NCBI GenBank assembly: GCA_036186865.1
Contig: AP025062.1
Location: 31,477,001 to 31,541,000, forward strand
Reading direction: 5' to 3'
DNA from: Eustoma russellianum
Taxonomy: Eukaryota; Streptophyta; Magnoliopsida; Gentianales; Gentianaceae
Length of the DNA: 64,000 nucleotides
Part shown: positions 34,997 to 46,569 of the stretch, one piece after another
Numbering within the stretch: the first letter of the stretch is position 1
How the letters are laid out: each line of letters begins with the position of its first letter
Translations under genes and position numbers: made by a program
The notes under the pieces: model-generated
The model's database searches: none
Told to the model about the DNA's origin: nothing
Seen by the model: the letters and a program-made list of their open reading frames with translations, nothing else

Positions 34997-37900
34997 TGTA
35001 GAGAAAAAGGGGTTTGAGTGATTTTCAAATACATGATTTAAATGTGCTTAAAAACGTGCATGACATAAAAGTGCATGATATATTGCATATTACTTGCCTT
35101 ATATAATTCACATATAATGTTACCGTACTAACGAGCCATGAAGCTTCAAAGCTTACATCAAATGGCAAACATTTGATGTGTTTATACTATTTTCAGGTGC
35201 CACCATTAATGAACTAAACTAGTTCATTAAGTGAAGTACTTAGTTAATTAAACTAAGTAGTTCATTAAAGGAAGCTACATTTGAACAAGGCACAAAGGCA
35301 ACAAGGCTAAGTAAGGAAAGTCTCCTCCTCCTCACCTCATTTATAATACACAGCCATACACATATATATAAATATATTTTCAGATTTTTTGAAAAAGGCA
35401 CATACACATGTATTCCAACGTATTACCGACAAGTTATGTATTTTATGTACGTACGTTAACGTCACACCATCATACTTAACTCATATTTATGAGTATATAC
35501 AGGACTTATATCATATGATATAAGTCATGGTGATGACAAATTAAATACAACAAGTTAAAAGGCTCTAAACCAAAAATTGTCGTTTTGGGCCAATACTGAA
35601 ACTTCGACAACGTGTCACGTACTTGCCATAAATAGATGGCCAGCCCATATACTTAAAAAATCAATATTATTTTTGTGGCCTACATGATACTTTCAGCCAT
35701 AAAATCATTCCATGTTGGCACACACAAATCATCCCACAATAAGGCCAAATTGTGGAGATTCCAATTTTAATTTTGTCACATGTTAATGGCGTCACTTTAG
35801 ACCAGCCAAGTACTGAGAATTAAAGTTTATATTATATATATTATGTGTAACATAATATATATAACATGTGCAAAAAGTTGGAATTTAATTAGAGAAAAAT
35901 CGGGTAATCGATAAATATCGAAAATTCGGTTTTCTACGTACACAACACATGGAAAATTTTTGGCACATCATATGACACGTATCTAGACACTTTTTACATA
36001 TGTCATACATCTTAAAGTTTTCTAGAAAATTAAATTAAGGGCTGATTGGAATATAACATGTGTGTATTATTAAATGTGCACTATTTTACAAAGTTAGCAA
36101 AAATAAAATTCAGCACATGCTATACATGTATACACGCTGCCTACAGCTGAGATGGAGCATATGTGGAGCCTTGTTGGCATATTGATTGGTCAAGAATCAA
36201 TCATACAATGTTGGTGATTTAAAGAAAGAAGCTACAAATGGTAAGGTTTCAAACTTTGTCTCATTTGAAACACATGCTGAAAATTTCAGCATGTTGAATT
36301 ATAGCTGGCCGATTTTTTGAGTTAAAAAGCATATAATTGGTGTCTTGAATTATGTGGTTAATTGGAAGAAGAAATGGAAGTAATTTGAATAAGTTTCAAA
36401 GCCATAAAGTGTGATATCTTGAATATCACACATGCTGAAATTTTTCAGCATGTGTAGAATGTATCTTGACCGAATTCATGGTCATGTGGGTGTCCAAATT
36501 TCATTTCGAATTTGATAAAGATATTAGTTATCAATTGATGATTTATTTTAAGAAGAAAAATCAAAGAAAATGGAAGTTTTTTGAATTAAGGAACCGTGTA
36601 TCACATGCTGAAATTTCAGCATGCTAAATTCTCTTAATGACAGATTTTATTACCATGGTGTGGAGAAATTTTGTCTTGCTTAATTCATGTGGTAATCTTG
36701 GATGTTATGGCAACTAATTTATGTTGATTTTGACACATGTTTTTAGTGAAATATTTAGATTGTCCAAGTCATCAAATGATGACAACATTCACCCAATCAT
36801 GAAGTGCCAAGTAAGCAAAGGTTAAATGATCATCCAATGAGAAGGTGCCAAGTAAGCAAGATCATGTCACAATAATGCCACACATTCTCCCAAGGACTTA
36901 GAAGACAATTTTCAAGAAGGGAAGGGCCTAGAGGGGACGGCTGCAATGTGTTAAAAAGGAAGGAGATGAGCAAAAACAAAAGACAAGAACAAGAGTTGCT
37001 AATTCAAAGATCAACAGTGTTCTAGCCTTCTTCTTCTACACTTCTTTCTTTCTTCTTTCTTTCTTGAAAGCCTATTCTACTTATAGTCTTATCCTTTAAT
37101 AGGCTTGTAATATACTACCACATACTCCTTATCTTTGTAAAAGATTGATCAAGGTGTGATCAATCTTCAATCTTGCAAGGTGGTGGTGTTCGTGCGTAAT
37201 TGTATTCATCATACAAAGTTTGTAAAGGGTTGGAGTTGATGTGTAACTCCATCAACCCTGTGGTAAGGTGTATTTGTGTTGCGTGACTAGTGTGAACCGA
37301 GGAAGGTGTTCCTCGAAGACTAGAGTAGGTTGTTGATAACCGAACCAGTATAAAATTCTTGGTGTCATTTACTTTCAGCACTGATTTTCTGTTTCAGCAC
37401 TGTTACTGTTTTTAATCACGTCCGTAAAAATAGTAAACAAATTTCAAAAATCACGAAACTTTCAGGAAACATAGCCACACGTTGCAAGGTTCTTTTGGCG
37501 CAAGTTTCAACCCTTTTGGATAAGTATAAGTCACCCAAACGTCCAAAGTTCTGAGACTAGTGCAGTCTGATTTTAAGGCTTGCAAAGGTTGAGACTTTGA
37601 TCGTATTTGACTAACTTCCCAAAAGAATTTTTCAAAACTGTTTCAACCCATTTAAACACAACTTATAAGGGGTTAGTCTTTAAATTTTTAGAGCATTTGG
37701 AGTTGTGTACAAATAGGAATTAATTTTTCAAATCAGTGTATCCTTTCTGGAAGATTTGCGCAATCTGACCACCAACGATTTTTGAAGGGGTTAGAGATTG
37801 CATTTAAATCTGAACTTTTTAAGAGACACTCATAACATCTGAGGCGAAGTTCTCTCAAAATTTCAGAATTTTTGAAGACCTGCAACCTAGTTTTAAAAAC

Positions 37901-38032
37901 ATTTTAAAACTGGTCCTGAAAACAGAAACTGTTTTCAGAAGTTGGGTTTTTTGTTTTAAACAATTTTAAAAACCACATTTTCCGCACCCACTATTCAACC
38001 CCCCCTTCTAGTGGTGCCTTGCAGATCCTACA
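34997..38032. mobile_element. 3.0-kb TG..CA insertion, probable solo LTR
   Basis: Ends TGTAGAGAAAAAGG and GCAGATCCTACA, with duplication GTTAC (34992-34996, 38033-38037). The insert is absent from the other LTR of A. No coding domain was seen. The terminus contains ATTCAACCCCCCCTTCTA, a type of sequence familiar from copia LTR ends, so a large copia-type solo LTR is the best reading. It contains three long TGCTGAAA/TTTCAGCA palindromes (36272-36623). Confidence 0.78.
36272..36623. repeat. three palindromes CATGCTGAAA..TTTCAGCATG
   Basis: At 36272-36294 (11-bp arms, 1-nt centre), 36429-36454 (12-bp arms, 2-nt centre) and 36604-36623 (perfect 20-bp palindrome), spaced about 160-170 bp. A shorter form (ATGCTGAAA / TTTCAGCAT) is in both LTRs of A, near 27920 and 34685. 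Confidence 0.9.
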
Positions 38033-39023
38033 GTTACCGTTCCGAATCCAGGAATAATATATTCGAAGGGGAGATGTGACCGCGTCAGATTCGGAAAGAT
38101 AGATCTGAACCGATGACGTTACCGTTCTGAATCCGGGAATAATAGATTCGAAGGGGAGACGTGACTGCCTCAGATTCGGGAAGATAGATCTGAACACTCT
38201 ATTGTTTTCTTGATGATGATGTTTTGAAAGAAAAGCATGAAAGATCATATTCTCATTTTATCATAATGCATCACAAGTTCATATGTATGCATGTCACCTT
38301 TATTGAGTCATCCTGTAGTGACACATGATACTTAGACTAAGTTGTTATAACTTGGTAGCTCCTAAGTATGACCTCATTTGGTACCGATACTTGATATTCT
38401 ACGAATTTATGCAAGTTGCGGTCTTTTATTGTATGTTCTTTATTCAGGAACGATCTTGCTTAAGTTATGATCTTAACGCATTAAGTGTTGATCACTATCG
38501 GGTATTGGATGGAGGACAAGTATGTATCTAAACCGAAATTTTTAGGGTTCGGTTCTTGCATGTACTTTCCATTTAATCTCCAATTATTATAGTATACTTG
38601 CTGGTGACTTTGTCACTCACCCCCTATTTCTTTCCTCCCAGAGACTACATGGAACAAGGTTGAATGGATTGAGGATGAACCTAGGGTTCCCTACCCGTGA
38701 GTGCAGCGAAAGATGGATGGATTAGGAGACTTGGCATGCTGGTGGTGATTGATGACTGATGTTGTAATTGTGATGGGAAACATTTACTTTTGAGAATTTC
38801 GATACTTTCGATTTGGGATGTAAAACTAAGAATGATCTCGTGGATGTTTTAAATTCGAAGTTTTTATTCTGCCACGGTTTCTCTTACTTGATGACATATA
38901 AGCGTGAAAATCCATGCATTCTATCATGGATTACGATACGTTATGGATCGACGCCTGGTACTCTCCTTAGTGAAGTACGGCAGGTGCACCGGTTCCGGCT
39001 AGGCCGGGATGCGGGGCGCCACA

Positions 39024-40328
39024 ATACCAGGTCTGCCTGCCCTAACTATGGTACAGGCAGAGATAGCAAAAAATTGCCAATCCATTTGGAAGACCTAAAA
39101 CTTAAGGGACCCCAAATTTGAGGAGAGGTCCAAAGTGATGGCACCACGAACGTGTGATGGTAGACTGTGACGCGAATATGACCGTGTCTGAGGAAACATC
39201 ATCGCATGCTGAGCAAGGTAGTGTGCCGCCATGTTGGCCTCCCTATAGACATGAACAAAATCCAAACAATGCTGATGCAGTAATGTCCGTAATAGCCGAA
39301 GATGATAGTTATCAAAGACAGGCTGTGGCTGCCTCAGGCGTGTGATCAGCTGTGCGCAGTCGGATTCTAAAACAATAGAATGATAAATTGGAAGAAAGTA
39401 TAGCAGACCAAACACTGCTGCCTGAATCTCTGCTGCAAGTGGTGTACAATGGGGAAGCCGAAATGAAATCGCTCCCACACATGCACCGAAATGATCACGC
39501 AAAATCGCCCCACCTGAGGTGTAGTTCCTGCCAACTGACGCATCAATATTTAACTTTAGCCTACCAGAAGGTGGTGTTTGCCAACGAACTACCTGTAGAA
39601 GTGGGGACTGTATTCTTGGAATCCATGAAAGACGAAAGGTGGGTCCCCCCGCAATCTTTGAACCCTGTATAGTTTTGACCCACATCTCAATATCATAATG
39701 TATCGAAGCCCGAAGTGTAGCAGGAGCAAATGAAGCTGAGTCGCCATATACTAATGCCGCATAGGTTCGCCATATATTGAAAACAACAACAGCCGGAACG
39801 ACGATCTTTAAAATCCCAAATAGTGACGAGAACGAGGAGCGATACCACCAAGATAACAACTACTGACGAAGGTGTATTGAGACGGGTGACGTGCCATGTA
39901 ATTCTATGGCAAAGAAATCCAAATGGGGAGAATGTTGCTGCAGTAGAGAAAAACATGGTCTACCGTGGCCGAATGTAGTTTGCAGAAAGGACAATGTGTG
40001 GGTCGAGCGGTAGAGTACCGGCCAATATAATCCTCAAATGGCAAAGCCGAATGGAAAATTCGTCATAAGAATAATTTTATGGTGGGAGAATGATGCTTGT
40101 ACCAAATAAATTTAGCAGAGAGCAGTGTGGGCTTTGTGACACGGCAAGTCATAAGCAGATTTCAAAGAAAACTCACCAGACGCCATGGGTTTCCATGTAA
40201 GATGAGTTCCCAAGCCTTCTGTCTGAGCAATGCAGGTAGCATGGATTCTACAAATGACAAATCGACGAATCCAGGAGGCGTGGGCGGTAATCTCCACTGC
40301 TGCCATATTTAATTTGCATGTACTTACT

Positions 40329-40330
<2 letters not shown>
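39024..40330 (-). pseudogene. LINE-1 ORF2 C-terminus (zf-RVT and RNase H) plus UTR
   Basis: LINE-1 resumes here after element A. Minus-strand reading from about 40320 has the reverse-transcriptase-associated zinc-binding region (LTWKPMASGEFSLKSAYDLP; later CPFCKLHSATVDHVF) in shifting frames. It is followed by the RNase H-type domain (RLKLNIDASVGRNYTSGG; VLESDCAQLI; HVYREANMAAHYLAQHA) in ORF 39859-39095. The RT and endonuclease parts are absent, since the element is 5'-truncated at the (TA)n tract at 40331. The first catalytic Asp region (NIDAS) is intact but upstream frames are broken. Confidence 0.85.

Positions 40331-40360
<30 letters not shown>
40331..40360. repeat. (TA)n between LINE-1 and LINE-2
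   Basis: Fifteen AT units. The 5'-truncated end of LINE-1 abuts the left edge and the 3' end of LINE-2 abuts the right edge. Confidence 0.95.
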
Positions 40361-40363
<3 letters not shown>

Positions 40364-42314
40364 ATATAAAGGTGAGATTTTGTTGAATTAAAAAGCCTCA
40401 GTTATGGTTGAGGTGACCATATTACAAAAGTGTATGTCAAACGAAAAACGAAAATGTAAAGTGGCTATGATATGCAGTCTCCAGTCATATATGATATGCC
40501 ACATTAAAACCTTGCCAAGTAAAACCACCCTTGTGGATAAAACCTTGGCGAAGGAAAAAGCGTACATATTTATATGATTGGAGTGAGTCTGCTTAAGTTT
40601 TAGCCTTACAGAAACTAATGTACAACACAATATCACACTGATGTTAAGGTATCCAAAGTAAACGTGAGAGCAGCAAAATCTGCTGCATAGCAAGGAGCTT
40701 GGCGCAACAGCTGAGATTGTCCATCCCTTTAGGCAATGAGACCCGTTGTTCCAGCATTGTGCAATGAGCGACATAGAGCAGTTTCCTCGCATGAAAAAAA
40801 TGAAAGAACGCAGCATTATCAAAATATCCAAAGGTTATACGTTTAAGAGTCAGACAGACAGCACAGCAACATACCCATGCTGTGCGTAGTCTTAAGACTG
40901 CGGGCAACAAAGTACAGAATGCATGAACAAAAATGGCGATCTGAGGAAATGTGAGAACACGTACCCGTGTTGCCTGTAACTTTGGATTACAGGCAACAAT
41001 ATAATGTGTGAAGGCGTGATATTTAGGTTCGAATGGCGTGTAGCAAACCATCTGTATGGTAAAATCCACGCACCATTGAAGGAAATTGAGCATGAGACGT
41101 GAAAATCCGTGTGTCTGGCATTAACCGTGAAACCTGGCTTAAATGATGTGCTACCATGTTGATCTCGCGAGGGATGAATAGTAGCTCACTGCCTGTAAGT
41201 TGCAGAAAAGATTGTAAGGGCTTGTATTTTGGTATACTCAGCAGGGCCATGTTTGGCTGAGTTACTTGAAGACAGTCCGTTTCTATGAGCAGATTACGAT
41301 GTAATTGTCCAATCAATAAGAGACTGAACAAGATGGCATGTGTCTCTGCTCGAAAAGGTGGTAGTGGTGGCAACCTGAATGAGAGAGCTACAATCATGCG
41401 GCTGGATGAATCACGCAATATTGCACCTGCTGTAGAGTATGTTCTTGCTGATGACGCATCAACATTTAATTTTAATTTTCCTGTTGGAGGCAGCTTCCAC
41501 TTCAATGATAATACTGTTTTTGGCCGCAGTTTTGTTGAAAACACAGAGTCGATAAGGGAGAGGTCATATTGAGCTAAGGATGTTCCATGTAGAGTAGTTG
41601 TTCAGTCATAACATAAACGCCGGGCATGACTATACAAAGTTGTGATAGGCAAGTCGCCGTCTCCATGCATATGATTAGTGTAGATGCGCCATATGGACCA
41701 GCACAACATAATAGGACCTACCACACGCAGGTTTCCTTTGAGTGTTTTGGCTGAGGAGGACAGCCACCATTGCAGCAAAAGTGATCGTAGTGATACATGA
41801 TTAGATTGGGGACCGTCCAATATCAGAGATAGTCTGAGCCATGTGTGCTGAACCGTTGGGCAGGCAAAGAACAAATGTTGAAGGGTAGTTGAATTTGTGC
41901 GACAGAATGGACAAATCGTAGGGCATATAGTGCAAAATCTCCGAAGGTTGTCTTCTATTGGTATAGCAGAATGAAATATTCTCCATAGAAAGATGCTAAT
42001 TGTTTTTGGGATGCCTTGCCACCAGATGAATTTATGCGAAAGCAACGTTGCACGAGCTGGTCTGATGTCTTCGTATGCTTGTCGAATAGAGAATAAACCA
42101 GTTGCACTTGAAGTCCACACTGGATTGTGGCAACCAGATGATAATTGAGTACATAAAGTGTGTATAGAGCATATTCTCTTCCAGCCAGGTGAGTCATATA
42201 TACGAGCCATGAAGTCACCACCCGCACCATAACGTTGGCGCATGAAAGATGTCCATATTGTTGTTTTGTTGTGATATGTCCACCACAATTTGCAATCATA
42301 AGCACTCTGAACAT

Positions 42315-42319
<5 letters not shown>
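40361..42319 (-). mobile_element. LINE-2, 5'-truncated copy
   Basis: A minus-strand LINE whose 3' end abuts the TA tract at 40331-40360 and whose truncated 5' end abuts the TA tract at 42320. The 3' UTR (40361-41022) shares the CCTTGCCAAG / CTTGGCGAAGG hairpin (40510-40554) with LINE-1. Near the 3' end is a CCTCA / TGAGG hairpin (40396-40413). No poly(A) tail is present. Confidence 0.88.
41023..42319 (-). pseudogene. LINE-2 ORF2 C-terminus (zf-RVT plus RNase H)
   Basis: ORF 42321-41602 carries the zinc-binding region: SATGLFSIRQAYEDIR, KFIWWQGIPKTISIFLWRIF, and CPTICPFCRTNSTTLQHLFF with Cys/His ligands. After one frame change, ORF 41544-41023 gives the RNase H-type domain (KLKLNVDASSARTYSTAGA; LIETDCLQV; FIPREINMVAHHLS). 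Only the last third of ORF2 is present, and no endonuclease or RT. The domains match LINE-1 in order and type but the sequences have diverged, so they are different copies. Confidence 0.88.

Positions 42320-42395
<76 letters not shown>
42320..42395. repeat. (TA)n at the 5' end of LINE-2
   Basis: A 76-bp uninterrupted TA tract, the longest in the window. Confidence 0.95.
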
Positions 42396-42398
<3 letters not shown>

Positions 42399-42572
42399 CA
42401 TTCGGCCGAATATGTGTATATATGCATACTTATATTTTCCCTTTTTAAATCACATTTCATTATTCTATATTTTACTCATATCCCTATTTCTTTTTATATT
42501 AAACATATTTATACTTATACATGTCATAAAATTTATTCTTCGTCTCCTTTTTCTTCCTTTGGCCGAATACAC

Positions 42573-42574
<2 letters not shown>
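42396..42574. other. spacer between TA tracts
   Basis: About 180 bp of AT-rich sequence with ATTCGGCCGAAT (a perfect 12-bp palindrome) at its left end and GGCCGAATACACCC at its right. No gene seen. It probably represents the original locus between microsatellites. Confidence 0.6.

Positions 42575-42624
<50 letters not shown>
42575..42624. repeat. (TA)n at the 5' end of LINE-D
   Basis: Twenty-five AT units, directly followed by the start of a plus-strand LINE. Confidence 0.95.
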
Positions 42625-42628
<4 letters not shown>

Positions 42629-42630
42629 GA

Positions 42631-44120
42631 ATGGGTGATAAAATTAAGCGATTGCTCTGGCGATTCTTCCTGCGACCGTTTCAACCTTGCGCCGCCGCTG
42701 CAATATCGACTTCAGGGCTGGCGGCTTCGGCTGTCCGGTCCTTTGCTGCTATTCTCGCCGGTGATCCAACACCGGTTCCCCCCACCATCTCTAAAAAACA
42801 ACCTCAACGATTCAAGGGATACCCTTCTATCGTTTTTGATGAATATGAGCTATCTGCTCTTTTGTCTCTATTCCGATATGCATTGGTTGGATCCTTTTAG
42901 AATGGTAGGCCGTCCATGGTTGCGTTACAAAAAACGTTGGATCGCATAGGATTTGGGGGAAGTGTTCATGAAGGTTTATTGGACAAGTCCCACGTACTCT
43001 TGCGTTTTGAGAAGGAGGCAGATTATAATCGTTGATTTTGTCGTAGATCTTGGAATATCCTTGGGTTTCACATGAGAATCACTAAATATACACATGACTT
43101 TGATCCTAGATATGATGCCCCTATAGTCCCTGTGTAGATATCCATGCCAGGGTTTCCGGTTTACCTGCAGAATCAATCTGCTCTTTTTGCTATTGCATCC
43201 ATGCTGGGAACTCCCATTCGTCTAGATACGGCCACGCAAAAGATACTGTGCCCTTCGGTGGCTAGGGTTTGTGTTGAAATTGACGTCTCTAAGGAATTAC
43301 CAAGTAAGCTGCACATACAAAGCATTGATCATCATCATTATCAGTCAGTTGTTTGTGAAGATATACCAGACTATTGTTCTAAATGCAACATCTTGGGTCA
43401 TAAACGTGATCGTTGTGGTGAGGCGAAAACTGATATCAATGAAAACCCCCTACACCCACGCAGCAATGGCGTCCAAAGGCAACCCTGAATATCCCACATC
43501 CAGCTGATACTACAGTGTATGCAGACAATATTTTGCAACAGCAGAAAAACATTCTTGAACCGCTGTCTGATAATGAAGCAGATTTGCAGATTGGGGAGGA
43601 TACTACACCGCCAGAATTACCAGTATTTCAGCAAGAATTTGCAGAGGATCCTGTTGTTGTGCATGCTTGCTCCTCTGATCAAGTCATTAATATCACAGAT
43701 GAATCTACTCCCCTTCCACAAGACATAACAGCCTTGGGTAGGTCACACGAGGATACGTACATAGATCGGCCGCCATCGACAACGGCACCAGAAATTGTTC
43801 ATACATCCTCGGATTCGGATCTGTTAAATCTGCCTATCCCAGTCATGGGAACAAAAATCGTTTCTGCTGTTCAGGCAGACTATAGACACTCCTTGGATAC
43901 TTTGCAAGAGCGAATACCACTGGTAAAGGAGGGATCCTCTGATTCAGAACTGTTGCATAGGCTATCTAATCCCAGTAATGAACCAGATGACGAAGGATTT
44001 ATAGCATGCATACGCAAGCGTAGTCGCATGTTACACTCTCAGATACCTAGACCCCCACGTCAAGTGCTTACTCACAATGTTGCGCGTTCTTCCAGATCAA
44101 ACCCTCCTCTATCCCAATGA
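42631..44120 (+). pseudogene. ORF1 of LINE-D (DUF4283 plus CCHC)
   Basis: Starts MGDKIKRLLWRFFLRP, probably the natural N-terminus. DUF4283 follows from about 42840 (ALVGSF), spread over several frames with stops near 42898 and 43020-43140. From 43144 one frame holds VYLQNQSALFAIASMLGTPI, PSVARVCVEIDVSKELPSK and the knuckle YCSKCNILGHKRDRC. The acidic linker runs in the frame of 43515-44120 and ends PPLSQ, overlapping the ORF2 start by 4 bp (ATGA). The protein would bind element RNA in a ribonucleoprotein. At least four frame or stop defects are visible. Confidence 0.88.
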
Positions 44121-44450
44121 ATATATTGACATGGAATCTGAGAGGTCTGTGCAACTCTATGTCTCGCTTACGCTTATTACTTAATCAGTATACTATACAT
44201 TTTCTATTTCTTATAGAGTCACAGCAATCAGAAACACGTCTGTCTAGTGCACAAATAAACTTGGGTTTCATGTCTTCTCAAAGTATCTGCGAGGGGCGTG
44301 CGTGGTGCTTTTGGAAAAATTCATATATGGATCTTATTGATGTTTGACTGTTGGAGCAGGTTGCCCATTTTCAGGTTAAATTGCATACTCAGCAGATTAT
44401 ACTTGTGTCCTGCGTTTATGGCAGGCATACAGTCCAAAACAGACAGGTTT
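44117..44450 (+). pseudogene. ORF2 of LINE-D, endonuclease N-terminus
   Basis: ORF2 opens MNILTWNLRGLCNSMSRLRL, the start of the apurinic-like endonuclease that nicks target DNA. The Asn in WNLRG is an active-site residue. LIESQQSETR holds the catalytic Glu position. A frameshift near 44310-44345 moves the continuation (VAHFQVKLHTQQIILVSCVY) to another frame. Element C interrupts at 44451. Confidence 0.88.
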
Positions 44451-44772
44451 TGTTGTACCCCAACAACCATGTACTTGAAACTATGATTAAGTGACGGAAT
44501 GAAAACGATGATTTCCTTAAGTGCACGTTACTTAAGCCAACTTAACACTCTTTACTTAAATACTTTTGAGATGATACAAAATAATTAAATAAGGGGATTT
44601 CAAGAAAGTGATACATGAAATATATGAACAATACATACCAATATATAGGTATATGCGTGTATAGGATATATGCGTACGAAATGTATATGTACATATATGC
44701 GTGTACATAGGAAAATATATGTATATATATATACAACATAAACACATATGGGCGCATGTATATATTGTCATG

Positions 44773-44787
44773 AACACACACACACAA

Positions 44788-44849
<62 letters not shown>
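44773..44849. repeat. (CA)n(TA)n microsatellite in LTR C
   Basis: CA repeats 44773-44803 then TA repeats 44804-44849. The same compound repeat is at 52369-52447 in the 3' LTR with a different unit count. Confidence 0.95.
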
Positions 44850-44852
<3 letters not shown>

Positions 44853-46569
44853 AAGATACATATGTATATGTATAAAGTACATATAGGCGTGTATACATGT
44901 GTATATGTGGATACATGTACACTAATATATGTTTTAGGTGACATGCACTTTGTACATCCTATTATATATATATATACATATGCTAATCTTGGAATACAAT
45001 AAATTAAAGAAAACAATATAACACATGAATTAAAGAAAAATACAAGAAAAATCAAAATTGTCCAAAGAACCCCTCCCAAAACCCAATTTTCGGCCAAGAC
45101 CCCCAAAGGGGTTCTAGAATCCTCTTAATTTTCTAATCCACCCTTAAAATCTAAAATAACTAATTATAATTATAATTAAAACAATAAAATTCAAGCATGC
45201 AAGGCAAGATGAATAAAATAGCTAAGGCATGCAAGAGGAAAATAATAAACAAATAGAAAGGATGTTTGCATAGGAGACAAAACATGGTCAAAAGTGGTCT
45301 CCTCACGAGACCCAAACTTCTCTTTTTCTACCTTTCATGAAGCCTTGTTCCCTTGACCCTCCCCTTCCCAACCAACGCCCCCTCCCCCTTACAACCTAGT
45401 GGTTTTAAATTTTTTTGCAAGACAACCTCAATTCATTCCATCTTGAAATTTCTCTCAAGAAAGACCAAGTCAACACTTAAGAAAGTTTTTCATCTCCCTC
45501 CACACTCCAACATTTCGGCCCCTCCATCCTTGAAGGCTAGAAGCTCTCATTCAAGTTCCATCTTCTAGCCAACAAGTGTTTAGGTAAGTTTTCTTCTAAG
45601 TCCATTAAGTAACTTCTTCATGCATAATAGTGAAGCTCACATGGTTTCTTCCCTCCACCCCAAAACCGTGGCCTCCATATCCAACTAGGTGGAAGACATC
45701 AACTCTCTTAGGTGGTGCTATCTTGTTACACTTGAAGCTCCACTCCAAGCCTACTTTGGTAAGATGTTCTAGCCTCAATCGAAACTCTATTTTCACTATT
45801 GAATGAAAACTAACCCTCTTGCTTCCTCTCCATCAAAACCGTGTAACCAAGGGTGAAGAAGGAAGTGGATTTTAACTCAACTCACTCTATAACCAAGCAA
45901 AGACAAGAGCTTTAGCTTGAAGAGGCAAGTATACAATGATCTCTCATGATTTATTTAAAGAGTTAGTGACTTGAATGCTTAGAGGTCATTAAGATTTGAT
46001 CTTTAGTGGAATATTCTAAGTTTAAGATTATTTCTTAGAGATTCCTTAAGAACAATGCATTTCATGTGGCTTATTCTCTCAAAGATGGAATCTTTTATTA
46101 CATGCATTTAGTTTCAAGGCTGTTTTGAGATGATTTAAGGTGCAACTAAGTGAGTCTAGGTAAGGTTGATTCTTTCTTGAAATTTGAAAGGTCTAAGAAA
46201 AGCATGCATGTGAAAGATAGGAGTTTTATGAGGTTGTTTGTAAGATCAGATTAAGATGACTCTTGGATGTGATTGCATGCTTGAATATATGTTACAAAAT
46301 GAGGTTAAGGTACCACCTAGGTTTCGGCTCTAAGGAGGGAAGAGAAGGTGAGTAGTGTCTTTAAGGAAGAACACTTGTTTTGGTGCATAGATGATACTTG
46401 CTTGAAATACTATCTACAACTGTTTGGTATATGGAAAAAGTGACCTTATAATGAGCATGAAATCTGGACATTTATGTTACAATAAGGTGTAAGTGGTAAT
46501 CAATAATATATCTCATAAGAACAAGATGAATGGTGGACCTTTGACTTGAACCAATGACAAGATATCAAA

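Larger units (their letters stand above)
14203..39023 (+). mobile_element. gypsy element A (non-autonomous deletion derivative)
   Basis: An LTR retrotransposon inserted into LINE-1 with the 5-bp duplication ATACC (14198-14202 and 39024-39028). After removing nested insertions the LTRs are about 4009 bp (5') and 3993 bp (3'). The internal region is 29215-31989 (2.8 kb). It has a primer-binding site like the initiator tRNA-Met complement, a gag with two stops, a protease remnant, then a jump to the integrase C-terminus and chromodomain. Reverse transcriptase, RNase H and the integrase core are deleted. The chromodomain-type tail and the sequence similarity to element B place it with chromoviruses of Tekay/Del type. 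Confidence 0.92.
31990..39023 (+). repeat. 3' LTR of element A, with nested insertion
   Basis: Collinear with 14203-29214. It starts TATTGT instead of TGTTGT (G to A at the terminal dinucleotide) and ends CGCCACA before ATACC. A 3036-bp insertion occupies 34997-38032. Without it the LTR is about 3993 bp. Confidence 0.92.

Noticed and set aside
39388..39672. Plus-strand ORFs across 39154-39672
   Set aside because: They are shadows of the LINE-1 RNase H frame on the minus strand.
44542..45002. Ile-Tyr and Thr-His repeat ORFs over microsatellites (also at 2411-2844, 42235-42684, 52137-52645)
   Set aside because: They are translations of (TA)n and (CA)n tracts open by composition, present on both strands.
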